DNA of 64,000 bases, taken from assembly GCA_025354985.1 (NCBI GenBank), contig JANXLU010000068.1:1-64000 (forward strand), read 5' to 3'. Shown one piece after another: positions 8,735 through 17,924 of the stretch. The notes beneath the pieces are model-generated. The model ran no database searches and had not been told where the DNA came from. It was given only the letters and a program-made list of their open reading frames with translations. This DNA comes from Chloroflexota bacterium (GTDB lineage Bacteria; Chloroflexota; Anaerolineae; J036; Brachytrichaceae). A program made the position numbers and the translations under genes. How positions within the stretch are numbered: position 1 is the first letter of the stretch; the number at the start of each line of letters is the position of its first letter.

Positions 8735-11318
8735 AACGGTTATTTGGTATGTCTGGATCCAAGTAATTGCCACGGTTGGCTGGCTTGTATCGCGGTCCTG
8801 GCTCGGTTCACTCCCAAGCAGTGGTTACGGAGCCAGCAAGGCGCTTGGAGTGCTGCTAGTAGGCTACGTTTATTGGGCGGCGATCACGTTCGGGCTGGCG
8901 CGCAACGGTGCCGGAGCGGCGCTGCTTGCCATTGTTGTGATTGCAATGGTTGGCACTTGGCTGCAATCGCGTCACCCGCGTGCGCAACAACAGCCGCTTG
9001 GCATTGCCTTATCCTTTGGCGCTCGAAGCGATGCACTAAGGCGAACGTTTGCACTGAGTCTTACTCCGGCTCAAATGGCGACCGAAGTTGTTTTCGCGGT
9101 TGCATTTATTGCATGCGCAGTTTACCGTTCCTATAATCCGACGATCGACAGCGCGGGTGGCGAAAAATATATGGACTACATGATGTTCAACGCCATACTT
9201 CGCAGTGACACATTTCCGCCCACAGACGCATGGTTGAGCGGTTATGCGATCAGCTACTACTACTTTGGCTATGTTCAGCAAAGCATGATCCAAATGCTGG
9301 CTGGCGTTTCCAGGGGCGTTGCCTTTAACCTTTCCGGGGCTACCACCTTTGCGCTGACGTGTGCGGCAGCCTTTGGCGTTGGTTACGATCTGTGGGCGGC
9401 CCACCTGGCTCGCAACGAACCAGTCCTGGCGCCTTCAGTTGGCGTTCCTCACGCCGCCAGTACGTTTAGCCGTCGGCAAAATTCGCCTATTCTGGCCGGA
9501 CTGCTCACCGCTACCATGTTGGCTTGCATGGGAAATCTCGGTGGCCTTATAGAAAGTGGTCGTTGTTCAGGGGTATTGGGAAAGCCGTTGATGCAGTGGT
9601 TGGACATCAGAAACAAAGCAACGGATCCGATTGAGTGTGCAGGTTTGGTTCCCACCAGGTTCTACTGGTGGTGGGATTGGAGCCGCGTAGTTCATGACCG
9701 CACACCAACGGGCGGGGACCAGGAAGCAATCGCAGAGTTCCCTGCGTTTAGTTTCGCGCTTGGCGACAATCATCCACATGTGATGAACCTGCCATTTGTT
9801 ATCCTTGCCGTTGCAATCGCTTTGGCCCTGTATTTGCGCGAGGATGGCGACCGCTGGCCAAACGTTCCCGCACTTGCAAATGAGAAGCGTGAAATAGAGT
9901 TAACGCCAGCACTTGGGCGCGATATTGGCATGTTCATTTGGCGTTCCTTGCAACCTATTGATGAGCTATTCCTCACATCTGTAATCGTCGGCGCGCTGAG
10001 CTTTATGAACACCTGGGATTTCCCAATATTTGGAGGTCTCGTCCTCGGTGCATCAATTCTTAAACGATGGCTGCGTGCACAATCCACTGCCGGTCCCGTA
10101 ATCTATGCCGGCGTATCTTTTGCACTCGCGTATGCACTGTATTTTCCATGGTACGGAACCTTTGCATCGCAGGCGCGCGGTATCGGTATTAACCTCTTTA
10201 ATGGAACCAGCTTCGTCCAATTCTTTGTACAATTTGCGCCGTTCGTAATTGCCTTGCCTGCGTTCTTATTCCTGACAGCGCGCCGCCAGTCCATGCCAAT
10301 TCTCGCAACGGTCGGGCGGGCGCTGGCGCTGACCGGGTGCGGTCTGGTGCTCATCCTGCTGGGGGCCGCTGGAATTGGATTGTTGTCGCCACAACTGCGC
10401 GGTCTGCTGGAGGAAATGAACCGGACCGGTGCCGTGTTGGGTATACCTCGCGCAACTGCCATTCAGGCAATTGTGGGCCGCCTTGGTCACCTGGCCGAAC
10501 CGCTGTTTCTACTTATGATTGTTGCGGTGACCATCCTTCTACTTTCCACCATTCGTAATAACCGTGGAAACGCCACAAGTTCAACGGCTTCAATCCAGTC
10601 GTTTGTTACCGTGCTATTCGCGATTGGCGCCCTGGTGGCTGGTTCAGTCGAGTTTGTCTTCTTGCTCGATAACTTTGGCACTCGGATGAACTCTATATTC
10701 AAATTTTGGTACATGACATGGAACCTCTGGAGTATTGGATCGGCGTTTGCCGTGATGCTGTTTATCAGCACGCGCAGAGTTGCGTCGGGCGTGGTAACCG
10801 CGGTGATATTGCTGCTGGGCGCGTGTGGCTTGCTCTATCCAATATTTACGGCGCTGTCGCGTACGGGTAACTTTGTCGGGCCGGCCACGCTTGATGGCTC
10901 GGCGTATCTACAGCAATATCACCCAGCTGACGCAAAGACGATCGACTGGTTTAACACCTCGGTCAGCGGTGCACCTGTGGTCGCCGAGGCACCCGCCGAC
11001 AAGGGCGGGAGCTATAAATACGAGGGTCGGATAAGTGCCTTCACCGGATTGCCGACTCCGCTTGGTTGGGGCGGCCATGAAAGCCAGTGGCGTGGAAATT
11101 ATGATGTCCCGGGTCGCCGGGAGCCACAGGTCGAGAGCTTCTTCAACACGACGGACACCGCAGAATATAAACGCCTCGCAACCACACTGGATGTGACGTA
11201 CGTCGTTGTAGGCGATGTCGAGCGCAAGCGCTATGACGCCGCCGGGCTTGAAAAATTTGCCCGGGTTGGCAAAACTGTTTTCGTGTCGGGTGACACGGTT
11301 GTTTATAAAATCAAGTAA
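8727..11318 (+). CDS. stand-alone DUF2298 (YYY) membrane protein
   Basis: An 863-residue polytopic protein equivalent to the C-terminal half of its two giant neighbours, without the PMT half. Family marks are GGEKYMDYMMFNAIL, GYAISYYYFGY, FALGDNHPHVMN, TRMNSIFKFWYMTWN and the C-terminal soluble segment with GRISAFTGLPTPLGWGG. Compared with its paralogues the ADLHAH element reads GDNHPH and the final WDWHERQQ element is weakened, so it may have a different partner or role. GTG start overlapping the upstream stop by 8 nt, and 3 nt before the next ATG: clearly co-translated. Biochemical function unknown. Confidence 0.85.
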   Translation: MFETVIWYVWIQVIATVGWLVSRSWLGSLPSSGYGASKALGVLLVGYVYWAAITFGLARNGAGAALLAIVVIAMVGTWLQSRHPRAQQQPLGIALSFGARSDALRRTFALSLTPAQMATEVVFAVAFIACAVYRSYNPTIDSAGGEKYMDYMMFNAILRSDTFPPTDAWLSGYAISYYYFGYVQQSMIQMLAGVSRGVAFNLSGATTFALTCAAAFGVGYDLWAAHLARNEPVLAPSVGVPHAASTFSRRQNSPILAGLLTATMLACMGNLGGLIESGRCSGVLGKPLMQWLDIRNKATDPIECAGLVPTRFYWWWDWSRVVHDRTPTGGDQEAIAEFPAFSFALGDNHPHVMNLPFVILAVAIALALYLREDGDRWPNVPALANEKREIELTPALGRDIGMFIWRSLQPIDELFLTSVIVGALSFMNTWDFPIFGGLVLGASILKRWLRAQSTAGPVIYAGVSFALAYALYFPWYGTFASQARGIGINLFNGTSFVQFFVQFAPFVIALPAFLFLTARRQSMPILATVGRALALTGCGLVLILLGAAGIGLLSPQLRGLLEEMNRTGAVLGIPRATAIQAIVGRLGHLAEPLFLLMIVAVTILLLSTIRNNRGNATSSTASIQSFVTVLFAIGALVAGSVEFVFLLDNFGTRMNSIFKFWYMTWNLWSIGSAFAVMLFISTRRVASGVVTAVILLLGACGLLYPIFTALSRTGNFVGPATLDGSAYLQQYHPADAKTIDWFNTSVSGAPVVAEAPADKGGSYKYEGRISAFTGLPTPLGWGGHESQWRGNYDVPGRREPQVESFFNTTDTAEYKRLATTLDVTYVVVGDVERKRYDAAGLEKFARVGKTVFVSGDTVVYKIK

Positions 11319-11321
11319 CCC

Positions 11322-14300
11322 ATGGCCACGATCAAGCTCAGCTTCAAACCTCCTGCAATCGCCCTCCCGCGGTTTTCTCCAATTGCAATGGTGGTTTTGT
11401 TTGCAGTTCTAATCGGCGCCGCGCTGCGATTAAATGGATTGCGCTGGGATCAAAACGCACACTACCATCCGGACGAGCGCTTCATTAGCAGTGTCACCGC
11501 TGAGATGAAATGGCCGACTTCCTTTTCACAATGGCTCAACACCCGACAGTCACCAATGAACCCATATTGGAATCTGACTGATAGGCGTGAGCAGGCATTT
11601 GCCTATGGCACGTTGCCGGTGTACCTTACAAAGGCGGTCGGGACCGTCCTCGGTGCTGTCACCGGCGCCAAATGGGACGGATATGACGAGTCCGCGCTCG
11701 TGGGTCGGGCGCTAAGCGGGCTGGCCGATTCAGCTGCGATATTTCTCGTGTTTTTGTTGGGAGCGCGCGTATTCGACCGAAAAGTCGGTGCGATAGCAAG
11801 CGTCCTATATGCGTTTACTGTGCTCAGCATCCAACATTCCCATTTCTACACGACCGACATCACGCTAAACTTCTTCGTGCTACTGACAATATACTGCGCT
11901 GTACGACTAAGTGAATCCGGCAGCCCACGCGCGGCGTTGGCGACTGGAGCTGCGCTGGGAATGGCGCTTGCCAGTAAAACCAGTGGTGCACCGCTTGCCG
12001 CTGTGATACCAGTAGCCCTCGTGCTGTTTGTCGTGCGACGGCACAAGGTCGGTGCTGCGTGGTCATTGGCCGATTTCAGCCCGGTAATACCCACTCTGGT
12101 TCTGGCGACACTGTCGACGCTGGCCTTGTTCTTCGTTTGGGCCCCATATGCGATTTTGGACAGCGCGGCATTCATTCGTAACTTCAAGGAACAGAACGAC
12201 ATTTTGATTAGTGGCGACGCCGATCGGCCATTCACCCGTCAGTATTTTGGTACCGCTCCCTACCTTTATCCCCTGGAGCAAATGGCCCGCTGGAGCCTGG
12301 GCCTACCCTTGGGCGTGATTGCGTATGCCGGCTTCGTCGTCATGGTCATCATTGCGCTGCGCAAACGCGCGTTGGCCCCGGGAAGCGTGCTAATCCTGGC
12401 TTGGATGATCCCGTATTTTCTGATCACCGGGCGTGCATACGCCAAGTTTTTGCGGTATATGCTGCCGCTGTTACCATTGCTTGCGATATGCGCTGCACTG
12501 GCGTTACGCGAGCTTGGCCGTGCGCTGGCACGTGTGCCACATGTGCCACTTGTCCGGTGGGTTTCGCCGGTGCTCACGGCGTTGCTTTTGGTTTCAACGG
12601 CGTGGTGGGCCTTTGCATTTTCGCGAATCTATTCTGAACCGCACACGGCAAACAAGGCCGCCGCATGGATCAATGAAAATATTCCAAAGTCAGCCGCAAT
12701 CGGCATGGAGCACTGGGAAGAGGGGATTGCCGGTTTGGTTGGCTTCCAAAAACCACCGGGGTCCATTCAGCTGCTCAGCTACGACGACGACAGCCCGGCC
12801 AAAATAAATATGTATGCCACCGCGCTGCAACAGAACGACTACATCGCGATGTATAGCAATCGGCTGTATGGCACCGTTCCGCATATACCGGCGCGATACC
12901 CAATGGCGCGCGCGTTCTATGAAAAGTTCTTCAACGGTGAGCTGGGATATGAGCTCGCATATTTCAGCGAGTCCTACCCTCAATTTCTGGGTCTCGCCAT
13001 ATTCGAAGATACCTTCTCCCGCCCGGACCTTCCCCGCCCCGAACCAATCCGTGATTACCACCCGGCCCCGCTCACCATCAACGGCGGCTTTGCCGATGAG
13101 AGTTTCTCCGCCTACGACCACCCACTGGTGATGGTCTTCAAGCGCACCCGCCAGCTAAACCCAGGTGAGCTAAACACATTGCTCAAACCATACCTACCGG
13201 CCCAGCCTTGGAACCCTGCCCTGTCGGCGAACCAACGCGAGCCCCTGCTGACGGCGCAGCAGCGAACTGCCGACATGGCCGGTGGCACGTTCAGCGCGCT
13301 GTTCGATCCGGGTGACCTTGTCAATCAAGTGCCCGTGCTCGCATGGTGGCTGGTCATACAACTGCTAAGTTTCATGGCTTTTCCGTTGGTTGCCATCGCC
13401 TGCAAGCTCATACCTGATCGCGGCTATATTCTTGCGCGCGGTGTTGGATGGCTGGTTCTCGCCTGGCTCGTTTGGTTCCCGGTAAGCCTTGGACTCATAC
13501 CGTACACGCGCTCCACCATCGTTGCGGCAATCGTCGTGATGACCGTAGCGGCGGCAGCCGTCTTCTGGTTGAATCGCAATGACCTAATCCGCTGGATGGC
13601 ATCGCATTGGAAGCTCATTGCACTCGAAGAAGCTCTGTTTACGCTGGCCTTTGTGGCATTCATACTGATTCGGATGGGCAACCCGGACCTGTGGCACCCG
13701 GCGCGCGGCGGAGAGAAACCCATGGACTTTGCTTACCTGATGGCTACCATCAAAAGCACGACTATGCCCCCATTTGACCCATGGTTCGCAGGTGGCTTCA
13801 TAAACTATTACTACTATGGTCAATTTCTGGTCTCGGTCATTGTCAAGCTGACTGGAGTCCTGCCCGAAGTCGCGTATAACCTCGCGATACCAACCCTGTT
13901 TGCGCTCACTTTTACGTTCGTTTTCTCGGTAGCCTCGAACCTGGCGTCACTCAATGGCCGCAAGCAAGCCACAGACCCCGAAAAAACTACCTGGTCGTTC
14001 ATGACAAATCGCTTGGCAATTCTGGCGGGGATTCTCTCCGCACTTTTCGTTACGGTGTTTGGCAACGTGGATGGTGGACTGCGCATTTTCAAGCGACTTG
14101 TATCTATTGGCGGCGCCACCCCCGTTCCGGAAGCCAACATCGGGGCAATGCCATTGGTCACAATGCTGCCTCGCTTCCTGAGCGGTTTGGTAAAAGCCGT
14201 TGCTCAAGGGCAGACCGCGCTTCAAATTCCGCCTGATTGGTATTGGGCTAGCACCCGCCTTTATCCAGGCAGTGGCAGTATTCAAGAGTTTCCATTTTTT

Positions 14301-16112
14301 ACCTTTCTGTATGCCGATCTGCATGCGCACATGATCGCCCTGCCCTTCACCATTCTGGTCCTCAGCCTGGCCCTCGCCATGGCCCTGACGGTTCGTGCAA
14401 ATGAGTCCGTCCGCGATTGGTTTCGACTTCCAACCCTTTCTGTGGCGGCAATCACTGCGATCGCTCTCGGCTCGCTATATCCGATCAACTCATGGGACTA
14501 TCCAACTTATGCGCTGGCAATTGGCGGTGCCATGCTGCTCGGTTGGTGGCACGCTGATCGAACCACGCGCTCGCTGGGTCTCACCCTTGCATCTGGCTTC
14601 GCAATTGCGGCTGCCAGTTTCGCCTTGTATGGGCCATTCCATGCCACCTTTGTCCAGGGCTACACCGGCTTTATCTCACACGATGAGCGCAGCCCGCTAA
14701 CTGGTTACCTAACCATGTTTGGTCTTGCTCTATTCGGGTTGCTCCCTTGGGTCGTTCTCATCCTTCGCAATTGGCTTGCCGGCGCGCGGGCCCAAGACAT
14801 TCGTTCAACCAGCACCACGTTTGCAAGCGCTACAAATCTGCGCACGAGGCTAACCCCTGTAAGGGAGGGAACGGTTGACAAATCGAAGAGCGTATTCCGT
14901 GGCCTCCGCCTGTTGCTTGACCATCCGCAGGAGGCAAACCACATCGTCGCGCTCATGTTTGCACTGCAACAAACTCTATTGCGCTCGCCGTCCTCCACCT
15001 TGGCCTCACTGGAATCGGTTGACCCGATGGCAATTGGTGTGACCGGTCTGTCCGATCAAGAAACGAACGCCATGCAACCCTCCCGAAGCGTTGCCCGGCC
15101 CAATCTGGCAACGCGAATGACGTCCGTGGTTGGCCTGCTTCTCATTGCGCTGGTGGTGGTCAAACTACTTTTTGATGCGTTCGGTGTTGTTGTTCTGCTC
15201 GGCGCGCTTGGCGCCCTGTTAATGACCGCCATTTCAATTACGCGCAAATCGCTGGCGGAATCCTTCCTGTTCGCGGCTGCCGCCCTTGCATTTATCGTTA
15301 CGGCAGGTGTGGATATTTGGTCACTGAAGGGTGACCTCGGTAGGATGAACACGGTATTCAAGTTTTATCTTCAAGCCTGGACGCTATTTGGCATAGCCGC
15401 CGGAGTAGGTGTTGTCAAAGTCTTGGCCGCTCTCCGACCAAAAGTTGCCCAGTCGGATCAAGGCTCGTCCCGAATGCGGCGTACCGCTCTTTCAACGGCC
15501 TGGTGTTTTGGGCTGGCATTGGTCGTGTTGTGTGGGCTGGCCTATCCCATGGCCAGCGTCTATGCCAAAATAAACGATCGCTTTGACGGCACACACGTCC
15601 CGCCAACTTTGGACGGCATGCGCTACTTGACCGAGGCAACCTATGTGGATGAGGCCGAAGTTGCAGGTCAGCGCAAACAAGCGGCTTTAAAGCTCTCGGA
15701 TGACCTGGCCGCAATTCAATGGATTCGCGCCAACCTGCCCGGATCCCCGCTCGTACTGGAAGCGCCAAGCGGCCCGCCACCCCATCCTGGCCTGTACCGG
15801 TGGGGCAACCGGGTGGCGATCTATACAGGCAATCCGACCCTGATCGGTTGGGATTGGCATGAGCGCCAACAACGCCTTGGAACGCCCCAAATCGAGACGC
15901 GTGTAAATGACGTTCTCCAAATCTATACCGGACCTGATCTGGGTCGAACCCGTATGCTGCTATCTGACTATGGCGTAAATTACATCTATCTTGGGGCCGA
16001 GGAGAGGCTGCATTATCCAAGTGCCGAAGCAAAGTTAATAGATATGGGCCAGCGCGGATTGCTGACCAAAATCTATGATGCCAGCAATGTAACCATCTGG
16101 CAGGTCCTGTAA
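11322..16112 (+). CDS. second giant PMT-like / DUF2298 (YYY) fusion membrane protein
   Basis: A 1596-residue paralogue of the 4025-8734 product with the same order: PMT-like TM half with HYHPDERF in the first outer loop and KFLRYMLPLLPL, a soluble middle region, then a YYY half with GGEKPMDFAY, GGFINYYYYG, YADLHAHMI, RMNTVFKFYLQAW and the terminal YRWGNR / GNPTLIGWDWHERQQ segment. Unlike its paralogue it has about 100 extra polar residues (~1155-1265) between two late TM segments, probably a cytoplasmic loop. ATG start is 3 nt after the previous stop; the next gene starts 1 nt after its own stop. Transferase activity of the first half is inferred from GT39-like features. Confidence 0.85.
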   Translation: MATIKLSFKPPAIALPRFSPIAMVVLFAVLIGAALRLNGLRWDQNAHYHPDERFISSVTAEMKWPTSFSQWLNTRQSPMNPYWNLTDRREQAFAYGTLPVYLTKAVGTVLGAVTGAKWDGYDESALVGRALSGLADSAAIFLVFLLGARVFDRKVGAIASVLYAFTVLSIQHSHFYTTDITLNFFVLLTIYCAVRLSESGSPRAALATGAALGMALASKTSGAPLAAVIPVALVLFVVRRHKVGAAWSLADFSPVIPTLVLATLSTLALFFVWAPYAILDSAAFIRNFKEQNDILISGDADRPFTRQYFGTAPYLYPLEQMARWSLGLPLGVIAYAGFVVMVIIALRKRALAPGSVLILAWMIPYFLITGRAYAKFLRYMLPLLPLLAICAALALRELGRALARVPHVPLVRWVSPVLTALLLVSTAWWAFAFSRIYSEPHTANKAAAWINENIPKSAAIGMEHWEEGIAGLVGFQKPPGSIQLLSYDDDSPAKINMYATALQQNDYIAMYSNRLYGTVPHIPARYPMARAFYEKFFNGELGYELAYFSESYPQFLGLAIFEDTFSRPDLPRPEPIRDYHPAPLTINGGFADESFSAYDHPLVMVFKRTRQLNPGELNTLLKPYLPAQPWNPALSANQREPLLTAQQRTADMAGGTFSALFDPGDLVNQVPVLAWWLVIQLLSFMAFPLVAIACKLIPDRGYILARGVGWLVLAWLVWFPVSLGLIPYTRSTIVAAIVVMTVAAAAVFWLNRNDLIRWMASHWKLIALEEALFTLAFVAFILIRMGNPDLWHPARGGEKPMDFAYLMATIKSTTMPPFDPWFAGGFINYYYYGQFLVSVIVKLTGVLPEVAYNLAIPTLFALTFTFVFSVASNLASLNGRKQATDPEKTTWSFMTNRLAILAGILSALFVTVFGNVDGGLRIFKRLVSIGGATPVPEANIGAMPLVTMLPRFLSGLVKAVAQGQTALQIPPDWYWASTRLYPGSGSIQEFPFFTFLYADLHAHMIALPFTILVLSLALAMALTVRANESVRDWFRLPTLSVAAITAIALGSLYPINSWDYPTYALAIGGAMLLGWWHADRTTRSLGLTLASGFAIAAASFALYGPFHATFVQGYTGFISHDERSPLTGYLTMFGLALFGLLPWVVLILRNWLAGARAQDIRSTSTTFASATNLRTRLTPVREGTVDKSKSVFRGLRLLLDHPQEANHIVALMFALQQTLLRSPSSTLASLESVDPMAIGVTGLSDQETNAMQPSRSVARPNLATRMTSVVGLLLIALVVVKLLFDAFGVVVLLGALGALLMTAISITRKSLAESFLFAAAALAFIVTAGVDIWSLKGDLGRMNTVFKFYLQAWTLFGIAAGVGVVKVLAALRPKVAQSDQGSSRMRRTALSTAWCFGLALVVLCGLAYPMASVYAKINDRFDGTHVPPTLDGMRYLTEATYVDEAEVAGQRKQAALKLSDDLAAIQWIRANLPGSPLVLEAPSGPPPHPGLYRWGNRVAIYTGNPTLIGWDWHERQQRLGTPQIETRVNDVLQIYTGPDLGRTRMLLSDYGVNYIYLGAEERLHYPSAEAKLIDMGQRGLLTKIYDASNVTIWQVL

Positions 16113-16113
16113 C

Positions 16114-17319
16114 GTGACGATCAAGCTGCGGAATCCATTCAACCTGCCCTTGCTTCTTGCAGCCCTTGGTTGCATCGGCCTCACTTGGTTTTGGCCCCGG
16201 CTTTTTCCGGGTCTTGCCGCGCTCCGCTGGGCAATTGCGCTGGTATCTATCCTCCTATTTGTATTGAGTTTTTTGAGCAGCCGTCTTGCCGGGTGGCTGG
16301 TGCGCAAACCAGTAATTCTGGCGGGCTACGCCGGCGCAACTTTGATTCGTGTATGGCCTTTGGCGCTGGGTATCGTCGCCTTGCTCGGCGTCGCGCTCTG
16401 GTTTGGCACCCAATCCGGTTCCAACACCGACGATGAACCCGACTTTGTCACTTCGTCTACCGGTGGCGCAGAAATCACAATTCCCTCCGCTGGATCACTC
16501 GAAATCTCTGCAGCATTGACGTTTGGAAAGGAAGGAACCGCTCCGGGCGAATTCCGCGAACCACACGGTATCGCCATCGGCAAGGATGGCACTATCTATG
16601 TTGCTGATACTTTAAACCTGCGCGTCCAAGTTTTTGATCCATCCGGCAAGCCCATCCGCCAAATCACGCGCGGCGCGGAGGCGTTCAAACAACCGTTTGC
16701 CCTTGCCATCACCAATAATGGTGAGTTGTTGGTTTTGGATTCGGAACGTGCCACAATCGAGCGATTTTCATCCGATGGAAAATTACTGTCGAGCTTTGGC
16801 GGTAACCTTGGATTCTATTTCCCACGTGCAATCGCGCTGGATGCCCAGGAAAACATTTATGTGGCCGATACCGGTGGGTCCAAGGTGGTCAAGCTTTCGC
16901 CAACCGGTGAAGCCATGCTCGTTTTCGGAGTCAAAGGCAAAGAGCGCGGCGAATTTACCGAGCCAACTGGCGTGGCAATTTCCCCAAACGGGACAGTGTT
17001 CACCATCGACCCATCCAATCGCAAACTGTCGGCATTTAGCCCGGACGCCACGTTTATCCGTGACACGCCCATCGAGGCTGCCGGCAGTGTCAACGCACCC
17101 AAGCTCGTCCTTGAACCCGGAGGGACGTTGCTTGTAAGCGTGCCTGAACCGCACCTTGTGCGCCGATACAGCGCTTCGCTCAAACCATTGGGCGAGTTCG
17201 GCGGCGGCGGCACCGAACCCGGGCGCTTTCGCTTGCCTACATTCTTGGCCCGCGCGGCAAATGACATTTGGGTTGCCGACACACTCAATCACCGGATTCA
17301 AAAGATCACACCAAAGTAA
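16114..17319 (+). CDS. membrane-anchored NHL-repeat beta-propeller protein
   Basis: A 401-residue protein with about three N-terminal hydrophobic segments (residues ~7-95), then a six-bladed NHL propeller (~130-400). Blades recur as GEF.EP.GIAI..DGTIYVADT.N.RVQVF, for example FREPHGIAIGKDGTIYVAD and the last blade DIWVADTLNHRIQKI. NHL propellers usually bind proteins or carbohydrates rather than catalyse; outside-facing placement is inferred from the membrane segments. The GTG start lies 1 nt after the YYY gene's stop and a GTG 1 nt after its own stop opens gmhB. The propeller is visibly related to the C-terminal domain of the 19356-23150 product, so both probably serve the same glycan system. 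Confidence 0.85.
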   Translation: MTIKLRNPFNLPLLLAALGCIGLTWFWPRLFPGLAALRWAIALVSILLFVLSFLSSRLAGWLVRKPVILAGYAGATLIRVWPLALGIVALLGVALWFGTQSGSNTDDEPDFVTSSTGGAEITIPSAGSLEISAALTFGKEGTAPGEFREPHGIAIGKDGTIYVADTLNLRVQVFDPSGKPIRQITRGAEAFKQPFALAITNNGELLVLDSERATIERFSSDGKLLSSFGGNLGFYFPRAIALDAQENIYVADTGGSKVVKLSPTGEAMLVFGVKGKERGEFTEPTGVAISPNGTVFTIDPSNRKLSAFSPDATFIRDTPIEAAGSVNAPKLVLEPGGTLLVSVPEPHLVRRYSASLKPLGEFGGGGTEPGRFRLPTFLARAANDIWVADTLNHRIQKITPK

Positions 17320-17320
17320 C

Positions 17321-17887
17321 GTGCCCCACTCCACCGCGCCCACGCGCCCGTGCGTCTTTTTGGATCGGGACGGAACCCTCATTGAGGAACGCCACTATTT
17401 GCACGATCCAGGTCACGTGCACCTTTTGCCGGGCACCGTTTCCGGTCTGCGCCTGCTTGTTGACCATGGTCACCCATTGGTCGTGGTGACCAATCAAGCC
17501 GGGATCGGTCGCAGCCTATACACCGAACATCAAATGCACGCCTGTAATCAGCGAATGGTGGAACTGCTGGCCGCGGCCCATATCGCTCTTGATGGTTTGT
17601 ATTTTTGTCCTCATATCCCATCTGACAATTGCAAGTGCCGCAAACCTGCAATCGGCATGGCCCTCCAAGCGTCGCGAGACTTGGGCGTTACTTTGTCAGG
17701 CGCCTGGGTGATTGGGGACAAGGCACTTGACGTTAATCTGGCCTTAGGTATTGGCGGCCATGGCATCCTCGTGCGCACCGGTTATGGTCAAGACCCGGTT
17801 CAGCAATCACTGTGTGCACCAGAAGCGATTTGCAATGATCTTTATGATGCCGCTTCCTGGATCATCGCACACGAACCACGACCGTAA
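17321..17887 (+). CDS. gmhB: D-glycero-D-manno-heptose 1,7-bisphosphate 7-phosphatase-like HAD enzyme
   Basis: A 188-residue HAD-superfamily phosphatase. DxD motif FLDRDGTLIEE near the N-terminus, Thr motif VVVTNQAGIGRS, the GmhB-type zinc loop CPHIPSDNCKCRKP and motif III/IV WVIGDKALDVNLA are all present. The enzyme removes the 7-phosphate of heptose bisphosphate during ADP- or GDP-heptose synthesis. The track start at 17156 reaches 165 nt into the NHL gene; GTG 17321, 1 nt after its stop, puts the DxD motif at the usual distance. The next gene encodes fused heptose guanylyltransferase and phosphoheptose isomerase, strongly supporting heptose metabolism over histidinol phosphate. Confidence 0.9.
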   Translation: MPHSTAPTRPCVFLDRDGTLIEERHYLHDPGHVHLLPGTVSGLRLLVDHGHPLVVVTNQAGIGRSLYTEHQMHACNQRMVELLAAAHIALDGLYFCPHIPSDNCKCRKPAIGMALQASRDLGVTLSGAWVIGDKALDVNLALGIGGHGILVRTGYGQDPVQQSLCAPEAICNDLYDAASWIIAHEPRP

Positions 17888-17924
17888 TAATTGTGACAAA
17901 CGTTCTAAGTTCGATAACCTGCCT

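Noticed and set aside
17156-17320. Extended N-terminus of GmhB overlapping the NHL gene
   Set aside because: The extra 55 residues are an out-of-frame reading of the NHL propeller; GTG at 17321 gives the normal protein.
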